64,000 bases of DNA from JAJDYQ01 sp965214035 (GTDB lineage Bacteria; Pseudomonadota; Gammaproteobacteria; JAJDYQ01): NCBI GenBank assembly GCA_965214035.1, contig OZ243932.1:248001-312000 (forward strand), given 5' to 3'. The notes beneath the pieces were generated by a model, which was given only the letters and a program-made list of their open reading frames with translations, searched no databases and was not told the DNA's origin. Both the position numbers and the translations under genes were made by a program. This document shows, one piece after another, positions 63,405-64,000 of this stretch; the stretch's first letter is position 1, and each line of letters begins with the position of its first letter.

Positions 63405-63992
63405 TCAGTACGCTTTTATCTCGAACTGCAAAAGAAGAGGTGGGAGCATGTCGTCCAGATTCTGTACATGTTCATCCTTTAACTCGATAAGGTTGAAATT
63501 GTATTTGTTATATAGCGCTGTTTTTTCTTTTTTTCTGGCAAGATATTTCCGATCATTTTCATATCCCCAGTACTCGATATAAACTTTGCCGGAAGGTATA
63601 TAAAAGTCACAGTATGCGCTTTCCTCTATAGGAAGTTTTCTCTCGTAGGCATGTGCTATATCCGCCACATAAAACCAGTTGTCAATCAGCATTTCTGCTT
63701 TTGAACGTACCATATGTCCATCCATGGTTCTGTGTCTGGCAGGAAATTTCTCTCGAAAGGTGGTGGAGGTTGATGTTTCTTTTTCTGAATCGGCACTCTG
63801 GCTTGAGCTTTTTCCGGTAATCTGGCTTGCACTATCCTGAAGGGCACCGATATGTACGATAGCTTCAGGCCATCGTACATATGGGACACCTGATGTGCTA
63901 TGTTTGGATTGTACACCACCAAGTTTTTTACCGTAGTCGGTTACATTCCATCCTTGCAGGGATTTTGTAATCCAGCCGAGTTCTGAAAGCAT
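63405..63992 (-). CDS. Nuclease-fold protein, possibly partial at window edge
   Basis: 195 residues from the ATG at 63992; the frame is still open to the window end, so the true N-terminus may lie outside. The first part (GWITKSLQGWNVTDYGKKLG) looks like a winged-helix or DNA-binding segment, then a Ser/Thr-rich linker. The C-terminal ~100 residues (VRSKAEMLIDNWFYVADIAH … YCDFYIPSGKVYIEYWGYEN … YNKYNFNLIEL) are a restriction-endonuclease-like domain with D…E-Y-W as core, similar to those in DNA-repair helicase accessory proteins. The function is unknown. Confidence 0.6.
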   Translation of the reverse strand: MLSELGWITKSLQGWNVTDYGKKLGGVQSKHSTSGVPYVRWPEAIVHIGALQDSASQITGKSSSQSADSEKETSTSTTFREKFPARHRTMDGHMVRSKAEMLIDNWFYVADIAHAYERKLPIEESAYCDFYIPSGKVYIEYWGYENDRKYLARKKEKTALYNKYNFNLIELKDEHVQNLDDMLPPLLLQFEIKAY

Positions 63993-64000
63993 GTAATTTA

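Overview
The window comes from a gammaproteobacterium of moderately high G+C. The best evidence is the right-hand block pyrF–recX–alaS–lysC–tRNA-Ser, all on the minus strand, which is a gammaproteobacterial arrangement. I cannot name the genus. Two large accessory insertions, both anchored at tRNA genes, separate two giant surface-protein genes on the left from this housekeeping block.

Region 1 (1–23939): two tandem plus-strand genes for giant (>3,750 and 4,083 residue) Calx-beta-repeat proteins with a C-terminal outer-membrane-barrel-like domain. The first is cut by the window edge. They share near-identical C-termini and downstream hairpins, and carry nested DNA duplications (0.95 kb and 1.26 kb units). 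These look like paralogues that exchange sequence.

Region 2 (24086–33452): a tRNA-Leu(CAG) gene is split into a 5' half (24086–24128) and a 3' half (33394–33452). A 15-bp direct repeat in the anticodon arm bounds a 9.28 kb insertion. A complete tRNA-Leu with the same anticodon lies just inside the left end and may replace the broken one. The insertion carries an amputated type III restriction gene, a decayed IS256-family element, and a series of minus-strand gene cassettes separated by attC-like sites (CTAAC…GTTAG with internal pairing). This is an integron-type array without a visible integrase. Five of its proteins share the core pattern D…(E/Q/I)xK of the PD-(D/E)XK nuclease fold; others are a uracil-DNA-glycosylase-fold protein and a DUF697-like membrane protein.

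Region 3 (33552–57829): four elements in the same orientation and sharing terminal inverted repeats (GTTCATAATTTTTGGAC core) lie to one side of a tRNA-Ser(GCU) gene. Junctions between adjacent elements carry a copy of the tRNA 3' end (TGGCGGAGAG). Elements 1 and 3 are internally deleted derivatives of 0.55 and 0.41 kb. Element 2 carries a restriction-modification pair. Element 4 spans 19.8 kb. At its two ends it encodes two convergent, mutually paralogous proteins with two CX4C…CX2C zinc ribbons followed by a DDE-like region. Two further genes are translationally coupled to the right-end protein. Element 4's cargo includes a type I R-M operon with an embedded HEPN RNase, an OLD-family ATPase-nuclease, an intact IS256 element with an 8-bp target duplication, and several gene fragments (Mrr, TM0106-type nuclease, DotA/TraY-like, autotransporter barrel). 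I regard this tRNA-Ser-targeting element family, with a two-subunit transposase-like pair split between its ends, as the most likely undescribed system here.

Region 4 (57830–64000): tRNA-Ser(GCU), lysC, alaS, recX, pyrF and a partial nuclease-like gene, all on the minus strand. The csrA gene usually found between lysC or alaS and tRNA-Ser is not recognisable in the 203-base gap.
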